From assembly GCA_023375785.1 (NCBI GenBank), contig SZWC01000580.1, positions 227,621 to 291,620 of the forward strand: DNA of 64,000 bases. Reading direction: 5' to 3'. Below are positions 50,246-61,288 of this stretch, one piece after another. The notes under the pieces were generated by a model. That model was not told where the DNA came from, made no database searches, and was given only the letters and a program-made list of their open reading frames with translations. Every line of letters begins with the position of its first letter. The first letter of the stretch is position 1. The translations under genes and the position numbers were made by a program. Source of the stretch: Penium margaritaceum (taxonomy: Eukaryota > Streptophyta > Zygnematophyceae > Desmidiales > Peniaceae).

Positions 50246-50385
50246 CCAGGTCGGCTTTTGTTGTTTTGTTACGCGTAGGTGCCTTCAATGGAATACTCCC
50301 TCCCACCTCCCTCGAGGGATGTTCAGTGGACGACCTGGAAGACAGATTTGCGACCGCATTATGACACCCCCCTACCCCCCCCCCC

Positions 50386-50545
50386 NNNNNNNNNNNNNNN
50401 NNNNNNNNNNNNNNNNNNNNNNNNNNNNNNNNNNNNNNNNNNNNNNNNNNNNNNNNNNNNNNNNNNNNNNNNNNNNNNNNNNNNNNNNNNNNNNNNNNNN
50501 NNNNNNNNNNNNNNNNNNNNNNNNNNNNNNNNNNNNNNNNNNNNN
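50386..50545. other. Assembly gap (160 N)
   Basis: A run of N between two poly-C tracts. The other spacers have 60-100 bp between these tracts, so the gap probably stands for a short, C-rich, hard-to-sequence stretch rather than new content. Confidence 0.97.
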
Positions 50546-50606
50546 CTCGCCCCCCCCCCCCCCCCCCCCCCCCGCCCAGGTCGCAAGCCTATTCTATATT
50601 GCGCGT

Positions 50607-50671
50607 ACGAGGATTCAAACCCAGGACCTACCGCTCCATAATCTCACTCTATAAGCACTAAGGCAGCGCAC
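50607..50671 (-). promoter_or_regulatory. tRNA-like Pol III box A/box B pair, spacer copy 6
   Basis: On the minus strand box A is TGCCTTAGTGC (50,655-50,665). Box B is GGTTTGAATCC (50,611-50,621). Both are recognisable; one box A base differs from the other copies. Confidence 0.57.
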
Positions 50672-50893
50672 GTGGTGTTCATATGATGTCCAAATGACAT
50701 TAAAATGATTCCTATGGGTAAATGGCATAAAGTAAGGGGGTGTAAGATTATAGGGTAGTTTTCAATAGTATGAATGATAAAAAATTTAGTTTAATCATAA
50801 AAAGATTGACGCAGACGGAATTTCAAATTTTGCAACTTTGAGCTTGAATAACCCCTCAACCATTGTTCCTCTTGACCAGCCGTAAGAATGAAA

Positions 50894-53800
50894 GTTGACT
50901 ACACACAGTGAAACTCTTTTTATGATATTCAGTGATACAAGCATACTTTGGTTGGTCATTCTGCATGGTAGTCACACCGTGCCACCACTTATCGAAGGTC
51001 TTTGTACTTGCTAGTCGATACCGCGTATTCCCAAACCATTGTTTCTCCCTCTGCCCATTTTTGACTTGTATTATGAGTTGTGAACGTTGACCACACACAC
51101 TAAACTTCTTTGGTCATGAGCAGTGATTTATGCCTACTTGGGTAGGTCGTTGTGCACAGTAGCCACACCGTGCCAATACACATGAAATAAATGTGTACTT
51201 GCTAGAAGATACATAGTGTTTTGAGACCATGTTTTCTCCCTCTGACCATTTGTCACTCATGTTATGGGTTGCGAACGTTGACCACCCTTATTGAATTTCT
51301 TTGGTCATGGTTAGTGACATATGCCTAGTTTGGTTTGTCAGTGTACGTGGTTACCACGCCGTGTCACTACGTATTGAAGGTCTTTGTGCTTTCTAGTTGA
51401 TAGCTAGTGTTCCCAAACCATTGTTACTCCCTTTGACTATCAGTGACTCGTGTTGTGAGTTGTCGACGCTGACCACATGAAGTGAAGTTCTTTGTTCATG
51501 GTAAGTGACATATGAATACTTTGGTTGATATCTGTGCATTGTAGCCACACTGCGCCACTACATATTGAAGGTATTTGTACTTGCTAGTCAATAACTAGTA
51601 TTCACAAACCAGTATCTTCCACCCTGCCATTATTTGGTCATGGTCAGTGACATATGCCTACTTTGGTTCATCATCGTGCATGGTATCCACACAGTGCGAC
51701 AACGTATTGAAGCTCCTTGCGCTTGCCTTCTGATACTTGGTGTTCCCAAACCATTGTTTCCCCCTCTGACCATTTGTGACTCGTATTATGAGTTGTCAAC
51801 GTTGACCACACACAACGGATTTCTTTGGTCAAAGGCAATACATATGCCTACTTTGGTTGGTCATTGTGCATGGTAACCACACCGTCCTACTCCTGACTGA
51901 AGTTCATTATACTTGCTAGTTGAGAACTGATATTCCCATAGAATTGTTTCCTCCCCTTACCGTTTGTGACTTGTGTTATGGTTGGTCAATGTTGACCATC
52001 CATGCTGAAATTCGTTAGTTATGGTCAGTGACATATGCCTATTTTGGTTGTTTGGTGTTCATATTAGCCACACCGTTGCACTACGTATTGAAGTTCTTTG
52101 TCCTTTCTAGTCGATACATAGGGTTCCCAAACCATTGTCCCTCCCTCTGACCATTTGTGACTCTTGCTATGAGTTGTCAATGTTGACCACACATAGTGGA
52201 CTTCTTCGCTTATTGTCAGTGACATATGCATCCTTTGGTTGGTCACTGTGCACGCTAGCCACACCGTGCCACTACTTGTTGAAAATATTTCTACTTGCTA
52301 GTTAATAACTAGTGTTCCCAAACCATGGTTTCCCCCACTGACCATTTGTGACTCGTGTTATGAGTTTTCAACGTTGACCACACACTGTGAAATCTGTTTT
52401 GTCATGGTTTGTGACATATGCCTACTTTGGTTTGTCACTGTACATGGTTACCACGCCGTGTCACTACGTATCAAAGGTCTTTGTGCTTTCTAGTCGATAG
52501 CTAGTGTTCCCAAACCATTATTACCCCCTCTAACTATCAGTGACTCGTGTTCTGAGCTGTCAACGCTGACCACATGAAGTGAAATTCGTTGGTCATGGTC
52601 AGTGACATATGCATACTTTGGTTGGTCACTGTGCATGGTAGCCACCAGTGCCACTACATATTGAAGGTGTTTGTACTTGCTAGTCGATAACTAGTATTCA
52701 CAACCCATTATCTTCCACCCTGACCATTTTTGACTCGTGTTATGAGTTGTCAAGGTTTACCGCACTTAGTGCCATTATTTGGTCATGGTCTATGACATAT
52801 GCCTACTTAGGTTGGTCATCGTGCATGGTATGCACACTGTGCCACAACTTATTGAAGGTCATTGTGATTGCTAGTTGATACCTGGTGTTCCCAAACCATT
52901 GTCTCTCCCTGTGACCATTCGTGACTCCTATTATGAGTTGTCAATGCTGACCACACACAACGGATATCTTTGGTCAAAGGTAGTACACATGCCTACTTAC
53001 GTCGGTCATCGTGCATGGTAGCCACACTGTGCTTATACTGATTGAAGTTCGCTATACTTGCTAGTTGAGAACTGATATTCACAGACCATTCTTTCCCCCT
53101 CTCACCCTTTGTGACTTGTGTTATGGTTGGTGAATGTTGACCACCCATATTGAAATTTGTTCATCATGGTCGGTGACATATGCCTAGTTTGGTTTTTTGG
53201 TGTGCATAGTAGCCACACCGTGTCATTACGTATTGAAGTTCTTTATCCTTTCTAGTCCATACATAGGGTTCCCATATCATTGTCTCTCCCTCTGACCATT
53301 TGTGACTCGTGTTATGAGTTGTCAATGATGATCATACATAATGGACTTCTTTGGTCATAGTCAGTGACGTGTGCATCCTTTGGTTGGTCACTGTGCACGC
53401 TAGCTACACCGTGCCATGACTTGTTGAACATCTTTCTACTTGCTAGTTGATAACTAGTGTTCCCAACCCATGGTCTCCCCCACTGACCATTTGTGACTCG
53501 TTTTATGAGTCTTCAATGTTGACCACACACTGTGAAATCCGTTTGGTCATGGTTTGCGACACATGCCTACTATGGTTTGTCACTGTACATGGTTACCACG
53601 CTGTGTCATTACGTATCGAAGGTAAATGTGCTTGCTTGTTGACAGCTAGTGTTCCCAAAGCATTGTTATCATCCTCTGACTATCTGTGACCCGTGTTGTG
53701 AGTTGTAAATGTTGACCACATGAAGTGAAATTCTTTGTTTATGGTCAGTGACATATGCATACTTTGGTTGGTCACTGTGCATTGTAGGCACACTGTGCCA

Positions 53801-56800
53801 CTACATATTGATGGTATCTGTACTTGCTAGTCAATAACTAGTATGTACAACTCATTATCTTCCAACCTGACCATTTGTGAATCGTGTTATGAGTTGTCAA
53901 GGTTTACCACACTTAGTGCTCTTATTTGGTCATGGTCATTGACATATGCCTACATTGGTTGGTCATCGTGCATGGTATCCACACTGTGCCACAACGTATT
54001 GAAGCTTCTTGTGCTTGCTGTTTGATACTTGGTTTTCCGAAACCATTGTTTACCCCTCTGACCATTTGTTACTCGTATTATGAGTTGTCAATGTTGACCA
54101 CACACAGCGGATTTCTTTGGTCAAAGGCTGTACACATGCCTCCTTTGATCGGTCATTGTGCATGGTAGCCACACCATGCTACTAATGACTGAAGGTCATT
54201 TTAGTTGCTAGTTAATATTTGATATTCCCATAGCATTGTTTCCACCCCCTACTGTTTGCGACTCGTGTTATGGTTGGTCAACGTTGACCACCCATGTTGA
54301 AATTCTTTGGTCATGGTCAGTGACATATGCCTAGTTTGGTTGTTTGGTGTGCATAATAGCCACACTGTGCCACAACGTATTGAAGTTCTTTGTCATTTCT
54401 AGTTGATACAAAGGGTTCCTAAACCATTGTCTCTCCCTCCAAGCATTTGTGACTCGTGTTTTGAGTTGTCAGTGTTGACCACACATAGTGGACTTCTTCG
54501 GTTATAGTCAGAGACATATGCATCCTTTGGTTGGTCACAGAGCACGCTAGCCATACCGTGCCACTACTTGTTTAAAATATTTCTACTTGCTAGTTCATAA
54601 CTAGTGTTCCCAGCCCATGGTCTCCCCCACTCACCATTGGTGACTCGTGTTATGAGTTTTCAACGTTGACCACACACTGTGAAATATGTTTTGTCATGGT
54701 TTGTGACATATACCTACTTAGGTTTGTCACTGTACATGGTTACCACGCCGTGTCACTACGTATCGAAGGTCTTTGTGCTTTCTAGTCGATAGCTAGTTTT
54801 CCCAAACCATTATTACCCCCTCTAACTGTCAGTGACTTGTGTTCTGAGTTGTCAACGCTGACCACATGAAGTGACATTCGTTGGTCATGGTCAGTGACAT
54901 ATGCATACTTTGGTTGGTCACTGTGCATGGTAGCCACACAGTGCCACTACATATTGAATGTATTTGTACTTGCTAATCGATAACTAGTATTCACAACCCA
55001 TTATCTTCCACCTTGACCATTTTTTGACTCGTGTTATGAGTTGTCAAATTTTACCACACTTAGTGACATTATTTGGTCATGGTTAGTGACATATGCCTAC
55101 TTTGATTCGTCATCGTGCATGGGTTCCACACCGTGCCACAACTTATTGAAGGTCCTTGTGCTTGCTAGTTGATACCTGGTGTTCCCAAACCACTTTCTCC
55201 CCCTCTGATCATTTGTGACTCCTATTATGAGTTGTCAATGCTGACCACGCACAGCGGATTTCTTTGCTCAAAGGTAGTACATATGCCTACTTTTGTGTCA
55301 TTGTGCATGGTAGCCACACCGTGCTTATACTGATTGAAGATCTCTGTACTTGCTAGTTGAGAACTGATATTCACAGAGCATTGTTTTCCCCTCTGACCCT
55401 TCGTGACTCGTGTTATGGTTGGTGAATGTTGACCACCCATATTGAAATTCTTTCATCGTGGTCGGTGACATATGCCTAGTTTGGTTGTTTGGTGTGCATA
55501 GTAGCCACACCGTGCCACTACGTATTGAAGTTCTTTTTCCTTTCTAGTCGATACATAGGGTTCTCAAATCATTGTCTCTCCCTCTGACCATTTGCGACTC
55601 GTGCGATGAGTTGTCAATGTTGACCACACATAGTGGACTTCTTCGGTCATAGTTAGCGACGTGTGCATTCTTTGGTTGGTCACTGTGCACGCTAGCCACA
55701 CCGTGCCACTACTGGTTGAAAATCTGTCTACTTGCTAGAAGATAACTAGTGTTCATAACCCGCGGTTTCCCCCACTGACCTTTTGTGACTCGTGTTATGA
55801 GTTTTCAACGTTGACCACACACTGTGAAATCCGTTTGGTCATGGTTTGTGACACATTCCTACTTTGGTTTGTTACTGTACATGGTTACCATGCCGTATCA
55901 TTACGTATCGAAGGTCTTTGCGCTTTCTTGTTGACAGCTGGTGTTTCCAAACCATTGTTAGCCCCCTCTGACTATCTGTGACCCATGTTATGAGTTGTAA
56001 ATGTTGACCACATGAAGTGAAATTCTTTGTTCATGGTCAGTCACATATGCATACTTTAGTTGGTCACAGTGCATTGTAGCCACACTGTGCCACTACATAT
56101 TGAAGGTATTTGTACTTGCTAGTTGATAACTAGTATTCACAAACCATTATATTCCACCCTCACCATTTGTGACTTGTGTTATGAGTTGTCAACGTTTACC
56201 ACACTTAGTGCCATTATTTGGTCATGGTCAGTGACACATGCCTACTTTGGTTGGTCATCGTGCATGGTATCCACACCGTGCCACAACGTATTGAAGCTCC
56301 TTGCGCTTGCTATTTGATACTTGGTGTTCCCAAACCATTGTTTTCCCCTCTGACCATTTGTGACTTGTATTATGAGTTGTCAATGTTGACCACACGCAGC
56401 GGGTTTCTTTGCTCAAAGGTAGTACATATGCCTACATTGGTCGGTCATTGTGCATGGTTGCCACGCCGTGCTACTACTGACTCAAGCTCCTTGTACTTTC
56501 TCGTTGAGAGCCGATATTCCCATAGCATTGTTTCCTCCCTGGCTGTTTTTGTCTTGTGTTATGGTTGGTCAACGATGACCACCCATATTGGAATTCCCTG
56601 GTCATGGTCGGTGACATATGCCTAGTTTGGTTGTTTGGTGTGCATATTAGCCACACCGTGCCATTACGTATTGAAGTTCTTTGTCCTTTCTAGTCGATAC
56701 ATAGGGCTCCCAAACCATTGTCTCTCCCTCTGACCATTTGTGACTCATGTTTTGAGTTGTCAACGTTGACCACGCATAGTGAACTTCTTCGTTCATAGTC

Positions 56801-59772
56801 AGTGGCATATGCATCCTTTGCTTGGTCACTTTGCACGCTAGCCACACCATGCCACCACTTGTTGAAAATATTTCAACTTGCTAGTTGATTACTAGTGTTC
56901 CCAACCCATGGTTTCCCCCACTGACCATTTGTGACTTGTGTTATGAGTTTTCAACGTTGACCACACATTGTGAAATCCGTTTGGTCATGGTCTGTGACAC
57001 ATGCCTACTTTGGTTTGTCATTGTACATGGTAACCACCCTGTTTCATTACATGTCAAATGTCTTTGTGCTTTCTTGTTGACAACCAGTGTTCCCAAACCA
57101 TTGTTAGCCCCCTCTGACTATCTGTGATTGTGTTGTGAGTTGTAAATGTTGACCACATGAAGTGAAATTCTTTGTTCATGGTCAGTGACATATGCATACT
57201 TTGGTTGGTTACTGTGCATTGTAGCCACACTGTGCCATTGCATCTTGAAGGTATTTGTACTTGCTAGTCAATAACTAGTATTCACAAACCATTATCTTGC
57301 ACCCTGACCATCTGTGACTCGTGTTATGACTTGTCAAGGTTTACCACACTTAGTGCCATTATTTGGTCATGGTCAGTGACATATGCCTACTTTGGTTGGT
57401 CATCGTACATGGTATCCACACTGTGCCACAACGTATTGAAGCTCCTTGTGCTTGCCATTTGATACTCGGTGTTCCCAAACCATTGTCTCCCGTTCTGACC
57501 ATTTGTTACTTGTAGTATGAGTTGTCAACGTTGACCACACACAGCGGATTTCTTTGGTCAAAGGCAGTACATATGCCTACTTCGGTCTGTCACTGTGCAT
57601 GGTAGCCACACCGTGCTACTACTGACTGAAGGTCGTTGTACTTGCTAGTTGAGAACTGATACTCCCATAGCATTGTTTCCTCCCCTGACCGTTTGTGACT
57701 CGTCTTATGGTTGGTCAACGTTGACCATCCATTCTGAAATTCGTTGGTTATGGTCAGTGACATATGCCTAGTTTGGTTGTTTTTTGTGCATATTAGCCAC
57801 ACCATGCCACTATGTATTGAAGTTCTTTGTCCTTTCTAGTTGATACATAGGGTTCCCAAACCATTGTCCCTCCTTCTGACCATTTGTGACTCTTGTTACG
57901 AGTTGTCAATGTTGACCACACATAGTGGAATCCTTTGCTTATAGGCAGTGACATATGCATCCTTTGGTTGGTCACTGTGCATGCTAGCCACACCGTGCCA
58001 CTACTTCTTGGAAATATTTCTATTTGCTAGTTGATAACCAGTGTTCCAAACCTATGGTCTCCCCCACTGACCATTTGTGACTCGTGTTATGAGTTCTCAA
58101 CGTTGACCACACACTTTGGAATCCGTTTGGTCATGGTTTGTAACATATGCCCTTTGGTTTGTCATTGTACATGGTTACCACGCCGTGTCACTACGTATCG
58201 AAGGTCTTTGTGCTTTCTAGTTGATAGGTAGTGTTCCCAAACCATTACTACCCCCTCTAACTATCAGTGACTCGTGTTGTGAGTTGTCAATGCTGAGCAC
58301 ATGAAGTGAAATTCGTTGGTCATGGTCAGTGACATATGCATACTTTGGTTGGTCACTGTGCATGGTAGCCACGCTGTGCCACTACATATTGAAGGTGTTT
58401 GTACTTGCTAGTCGATAACTAGTATTCACAACCCATTATCTTCCACCCTGACCATTTGTGACTCGTGTTATGAGTTGTCAAGTTTTACCACACTTATTGA
58501 CATTATTCGGTCATGGTCAGTGACATATGCCTACTTTGGCTGGTCATCGTGCATGGTATCCACACCGTGCCACAACTTATTGAAGGTCCTTGTGCTTGCT
58601 AGTTGATACCCGGTGCTCCCCAACCATTGTCTCCCCCTCTTATCATTTGTGACTCCTATTACGAGTTGTCAATGCTGACCACACACAGCGGATTTCTTTG
58701 GTCAAAGGTAGTATATATGCCCAATTTGGTCGGTCATTGTGCATGGTAGCCACACCGTGCTTATACCGATTGAAGGTTGCTGTACTTGCTATTTGAGAAC
58801 TGATATTCACATACCATTTTTTCCCCCTCTGACCCTTTGTGACCGGTGTTATGGTTGGTGAATGTTGACTACCCATATTGAAATTCTTTCATCATGGTCG
58901 GTGACATATGCCTAGTTTGGTTGTTTGGTATGCATTGTAGCCACACCGTGCCACTATGTATTGAAGTTCTTTTTCCTTTCTATTCGATACATGGGGTTCT
59001 CAAATCATTGCCTCTCCCTCTGACCATTTGTGACTCGTGGTATGAGTTGTCAATGTTGACCACACATAGTGGACTTCTTTGGTTGGTCACTGTGCACGCT
59101 AGCCACACCGTGCCACTACTGGTTGAAAATCTGTCTACTTGTTAAATGATAACTAATGTTCCTAATCCATGGTTTCTCCCACTGACCATTTGTGACTCGT
59201 GTTATGAGTTTTTAACATTGACCAGACACTCTGAAATCCGTTTGGTCATGGTATGTGACACATGCCTACTTTGGTCTGTCAGTGTACATGGTTACCATGC
59301 CGAGTCATTACGTATCGAAGATCTTTGTGCTTTTTTGTTGACAGCTAGTGTTCCCAAACCATTGTTAGCCCCCTCTGACTACATGTGACCCATGCTTTTA
59401 GTTGTAAGTGTTGACCACATGAAGTCAAATTCTTTGTTCATGGTCAGTGACATGTGCATACTTTGGTTGGTCACTGTGCATTGTAGCCACAATGTGCCAA
59501 TACATATTGAAGGTACTTGTACTTGCTAGTCGATAACTAATATTCACAAACCATTATCTCTCACCGTGACCATTTGTGACTCGTGTTAGGAGTTGTCAAT
59601 GTTTACCACACTTAGTGCCATTACTTGGTCATGGTCAGTGACATATGCATACTTTGGTTGGTCATCGTGCATGGTATCCACACCGTGCCACAACGTATTG
59701 AAGCTCCTTGTGCTTGCTTTTTTATACTTGGTGTTCCCAAACCATTGTTTCCCCCATCTGAACATTTGTGAC
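50894..59772. repeat. Satellite block 6 (about 46 monomers), ends at the retroelement
   Basis: The block starts with G and H and contains a regular HOR run. It is cut off inside a monomer at CATTTGTGAC (59,772), where the GC-rich element begins. At about 51,626 a B/C junction has lost about 50 bp, with CCATT at both old ends (CACCCTG joined to CCATTATTTGG). At about 59,080 an F monomer has lost about 30 bp. No gene is seen. Confidence 0.93.
52364..59207. repeat. Regular HOR run, six units
   Basis: A monomers start at 52,364, 53,509, 54,656, 55,801, 56,947, 58,093 and 59,208. The spacings are 1,145, 1,147, 1,145, 1,146, 1,146 and 1,115 bp. The short last unit is explained by the deletion in its F monomer near 59,080. 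The D'/E' haplotype (CTTATACTGATTGAAGG with TTTCATCATGG) and the D/E haplotype (CTACTACTGACTGAAGG with CCCATAGCATTG) alternate between units. Confidence 0.9.
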
Positions 59773-59810
59773 TGATACCTCCAATTTTACCGCGCACTGT
59801 TCTCCCGCGT

Positions 59811-59890
59811 TCTCTGGTTCCGCGCCTGGTCAATTACGCGACTCTCTGACTCCGCGCCTTGTCTGTTCCGCGACTCTCTGGTTCCGCGGT
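59811..59890. repeat. Short tandem repeat, period 32 bp, about 2.5 copies
   Basis: TCTCTGGTTCCGCG starts at 59,811, TCTCTGACTCCGCG at 59,843 and TCTCTGGTTCCGCG at 59,875, exactly 32 bp apart. Each is followed by related sequence ending in CGCGAC. It lies within the first 120 bp of the element. Confidence 0.75.
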
Positions 59891-60213
59891 TCCGTGCAAC
59901 ACTTGTCCGGTGCTCTTCCACTGCCTCTCGTGATCTTCGGTGGACACTTCACACCGTAGAGATCCAGTGCGTGGGTAGTGCTCCGCGGCTCACTTCTTGC
60001 CGGGACGAGAGTGAGCCACCTCGTGGCCTCCGACTTCTCCGCCCGCGGAACCCCGTTCTGTGGCCGTGCACAAGACCGTGGCGTCACCAGCAGCACCCTT
60101 CACCCCACCTGCGCTCACTGGTGGTGACAATACCTAGCGGAATCCGGGTTGGACCCAAGATTAGAAGTGGAGCGAGCAGTGGGACGTACACACTCGGAGG
60201 GGAAGAATTTCTC

Positions 60214-60236
60214 CTCCGCGGAATACCGCCGCGGAG
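60214..60236. other. Perfect inverted repeat CTCCGCGG / CCGCGGAG
   Basis: Eight-base arms flank a 7-base centre (AATACCG). It sits in the end zone of the element and could fold in RNA, or be a by-product of GC-rich sequence. No function is implied. Confidence 0.6.
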
Positions 60237-61288
60237 AGCACTATTCGGGTTCCCTGAGCAGCTGTGAACCTCAGCAGGGAAGCGAGAGTGAAAGTGTGAA
60301 CCTGATAGATGACTGTGCGGATCAATGAGACATGAGGTAGCAATCTGGTTCTGAACAAGTCAGGACTTGAGTCTCATAGCTGGGAATCAGGCTTGTATTA
60401 AGTCAGATTGCACAAGATCAGACAAAAGGTCAGCTCACTTTGTCTCGGTCGTTCCTCCGCTACATCACTACTTTATGTTCACCACACCTAGCTCCCAACG
60501 TCTCCTCCTACCACACTCTCGGACTCCGCGCGGTGCATCAGGCGCGCAGTGGATCTCGTCCTTCATCACAAACAGCAGACTACTTATACATTTCCCTACT
60601 CTACTACTGCTTCTTCCTCTACTCTACGGCTTGGGTGCATGCGGTCTTGTATTCTTCCTTGAATCTTCGTCTTCGCGCGGTGCGTCCTCCCGGTCCTCCT
60701 CCTTCATTACCGCTGCCCACCCTGGGCTCTCCTTGGCCGAGCTCCTTCCTCACATCTGGTTCTGTCGATGTGTGTTTTTGCACGTCCCACGCTCTTGCTT
60801 CACTCCCATTTCTCCACGGCTCGGTTCATATTCTCTTTCCACCGTGGATTCTCACCCTGCTATCCCGCCCCTTCTTGGCTCCTCCGCGGCCATTGCTTCC
60901 AATTGCCGCAGAGAGGTCACCGTCGATTTTTGCTTCCTGGCGGCAATTTTCCCTGCCTTGTTTCCTTCACTGCTGCTGGATTCCGCGCCACCCCACGCTC
61001 TACCACAATTTTGCTGCGAGAGCCAGCATGCCTTGCGCGTTCTCCGATGCTCTGCGGCCTCCCCTTTATCCTCCTCTACAGATCTCTGGTCACGGCCACC
61101 ACTTTCCTCGGACTTGTGGGCCGCGGCAATTTCCTTCCGCAGATCCACCTTCTTCTCAGCGGAGATGCGGTGGATCTCCGTCTGACACTGATGCCCCCAA
61201 CCCCCCCTTGTCAAGACTCTGCCCCAGAGTCTCCTCAGCGCAACAGGCGTGTGAAATTTCCTTGGGGACCCGGCCGCTGCCGTTGCTG

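Larger units (their letters stand above)
50246..50893 (-). repeat. Array spacer, copy 6 (contains an assembly gap)
   Basis: The same module between J and G. It is apparently 648 bp only because 160 N sit inside the C-rich zone, so true length is unknown. Visible C tracts flank the gap on both sides (50,366-50,385 and about 50,550-50,577). Conserved parts before and after the gap match the other copies. Confidence 0.85.
59773..61280 (-). other. Satellite-proximal end zone of the element (possible LTR / 3' region)
   Basis: About 1.5 kb without a recognisable domain. A candidate LTR would start at 59,773; its inner border cannot be placed by eye. The zone includes a 32-bp period repeat (59,811-59,890) and a perfect inverted repeat (60,214-60,236). 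Long open frames on the plus strand at 60.4-61.4 kb are rich in Pro, Ser, Leu and Arg. They look like antisense shadows of GC-rich DNA, not a gene. A charged minus-strand stretch (about 60,850-61,290) may be the tail of the cysteine-rich region. Confidence 0.45.

Noticed and set aside
59773-60130. Plus-strand LTR element with a primer-binding site near 60,118
   Set aside because: TGGTGGTGAC follows a CA, but it does not match a tRNA 3' end I recognise, and all coding evidence is on the minus strand.
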